DNA of 6,441 bases from Microcaldota archaeon (GTDB lineage Archaea; Micrarchaeota; Micrarchaeia; Anstonellales; Bilamarchaeaceae), in assembly GCA_013331535.1 (NCBI GenBank), contig DUGF01000033.1, forward strand, positions 1,486 through 7,926, given 5' to 3'. Position numbers and translations under genes: made by a program. The notes below the pieces were generated by a model. That model worked only from the letters and a program-made list of their open reading frames with translations, was not told the origin of the DNA and did not search any database. Numbering within the stretch: the stretch's first letter is position 1; every line of letters begins with the position of its first letter. Below, piece by piece: positions 5,776 through 6,441 of the stretch.

Positions 5776-5789
5776 TGTTATTTGTAACA
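5776..5789. terminator. Small hairpin between convergent genes
   Basis: TGTTA (5776-5780) and TAACA (5785-5789) form a 5-bp stem with loop TTTG in the 20-bp gap between the stop codons of the cassette and of the convergent minus-strand gene. On the plus strand T-rich sequence follows. It may help end both transcripts, but the stem is short and weak. Confidence 0.3.
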
Positions 5790-5791
5790 GA

Positions 5792-6229
5792 TTACTTCTT
5801 CTTTGGTTTTTGCGCGGATGCACCGGCACCGGTTTGTTGCGGAACAACTCCGGGCGGATTGAATTTTATCGTTGGCGGAACAATTGGAGGAGTAAGCGCA
5901 AACACACGAGAGATAAACACGCTGTTTATGGAACAGGTATAATTAACTGCATTCAGAATCTGTTCTCCAGAAACCCCGCCAAAACTCTTTTGTTTTTTCC
6001 ATTCTTCGTATGCAGGCTTTGATTCGGGACCGCTAAAGATGGCCCTTCCATGAATACGGATAAAGCTATTGTCTGGCATATAAGTAACCAAATAATCGAA
6101 TGAAACCTTAAGCGCATCCTTTTCAAGCACTGCGTCCACGAAATTTATGTTCGTATTCAAACCCTGTGGCATTGCACTGCTGACCTTTTTCACTTCCGCA
6201 GATTCAAAATCAACGAGTTCTAGTTTCAT
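5792..6229 (-). CDS. Conserved-looking archaeal hypothetical protein, 145 aa
   Basis: The product has no signal peptide or membrane helix. Residues 1-65 look like alternating beta strands (LKVSFDYLVTYMPDNSFIRIHGRAIFSGPE around 40-69), followed by a helical AYEEWKKQKSFGG (73-85), a helix GEQILNAVNYTCSINSVFISRVFAL (88-112), a proline-rich TPPIVPPTIKFNPP, and a low-complexity tail ending KPKKK. The layout of strands, an EWKK helix, an ILNAV helix and a PPxxPPxxKF end resembles small uncharacterised archaeal proteins and is loosely like SecB-type folds, but I cannot name a family. The ATG at 6229 is preceded by AAGGTTGAT (6233-6241), a usable ribosome-binding motif, and by GATTAAATC (6254-6262) about 29 bp upstream as a possible TATA box. 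It converges on the nucleotidyltransferase cassette with a 20-bp gap and lies 99 bp downstream of the next gene on its strand. Confidence 0.75.
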   Translation of the reverse strand: MKLELVDFESAEVKKVSSAMPQGLNTNINFVDAVLEKDALKVSFDYLVTYMPDNSFIRIHGRAIFSGPESKPAYEEWKKQKSFGGVSGEQILNAVNYTCSINSVFISRVFALTPPIVPPTIKFNPPGVVPQQTGAGASAQKPKKK

Positions 6230-6253
6230 AGTATCAACCTTTTCAAAAATACT

Positions 6254-6262
6254 GATTTAATC
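6254..6262 (-). promoter_or_regulatory. Possible TATA box for the 145-aa hypothetical gene
   Basis: GATTAAATC on the minus strand is centred about 29 bp from the ATG at 6229. The SD-like AAGGTTGAT between them suggests that either leaderless or SD-led initiation is possible. The call rests on spacing and composition. Confidence 0.3.
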
Positions 6263-6289
6263 TTCAGAAGTTAGATTTTAATGTTTATC

Positions 6290-6324
6290 CAAAACGCAAA
6301 ACCCGAAACGCGGAACTCAAAACA
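6290..6324. repeat. Degenerate 7-bp tandem repeat, five units
   Basis: Five consecutive heptamers read CAAAACG, CAAAACC, CGAAACG, CGGAACT, CAAAACA on the plus strand, roughly C(A/G)(A/G)AACN. On the minus strand the pattern is NGTTTTG-like and lies just after the stop of the gene entering from the right. It is a simple-sequence tract; a role as a T-rich termination zone for that gene is possible but not shown. Confidence 0.5.
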
Positions 6325-6328
6325 GGGA

Positions 6329-6441
6329 TTATCTTGGGGATGGAATATAATCGGGCGCCCCTAACGGAGCATTTGAATATGGCATGCCAGCTCCTGCAGA
6401 CGATGGAACTGAGAATGCATTTACTCCCCCGCTTTCCCCAA
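6329..6441 (-). CDS. C-terminal end of an unidentified protein (cut by window edge)
   Basis: Starting in the frame at 6439, the minus strand encodes 36 residues before TAA (6329-6331). They are rich in Gly, Ser, Pro and Ala (VNAFSVPSSAGAGMPYSNA at 6-24) and end in APDYIPSPR. This looks like a flexible protein tail rather than chance translation, and the G+C-richer composition (ending near 6341) stops where the AT-rich spacer begins. Of the other two minus frames, one stops at once and the other stays open with cysteine- and tryptophan-containing, non-protein-like content. No function can be assigned from so short a fragment. Confidence 0.5.
   Translation of the reverse strand, partial: GESGGVNAFSVPSSAGAGMPYSNAPLGAPDYIPSPR

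Overview
The window reads as part of an archaeal chromosome. The evidence is an archaeal-type MCM helicase, the archaeal tRNA C56 ribose methyltransferase Trm56, an archaeal A24 (preflagellin/prepilin) peptidase, a presenilin-like A22 protease, and several TATA-like boxes 26-30 bp upstream of start codons, which suggests leaderless mRNAs. Short spacers and small genes would suit a DPANN-type archaeon such as Diapherotrites or Micrarchaeota, but that placement is inference.

Left block (1-3604, minus strand, read right to left): an A24 prepilin-type peptidase, then the replicative MCM helicase, then the N-terminal two thirds of a presenilin/SPP-like (A22) intramembrane protease that runs off the left edge. 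Spacers are 47 and 22 nt, so this looks like an operon-like string, although mcm may have its own promoter. A 40-bp AT-rich divergent promoter (3605-3644) separates it from trm56 on the plus strand (3645-4241).

Middle (4242-4621): a 380-bp stretch without a credible gene that is far from empty. It holds seven consecutive near-perfect stem-loops, most with 8-11 bp stems and 3-4 nt loops, packed head to tail. Five share a GAAC:GTTC core. A T7 tract follows the last hairpin. Then come two inverted repeats built from TTGTAT/ATACAA half-sites and a TATA-like box placed for leaderless transcription of the next gene. The hairpin array is the most unusual object in the window and I cannot assign it to a known RNA family.

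Right of it (4622-5771, plus strand): a visibly AT-richer two-gene cassette with overlapping reading frames, a DUF6036-like nucleotidyltransferase and a basic partner protein of unknown function. It resembles an acquired toxin-antitoxin or defence-type cassette, possibly autoregulated through the upstream inverted repeats.

Right end (5792-6441, minus strand): a 145-residue conserved-looking archaeal hypothetical protein, a 99-bp spacer containing a degenerate 7-bp tandem repeat, and the last 36 codons of another gene entering from beyond the right edge. No tRNA, rRNA, CRISPR array or insertion sequence was seen.
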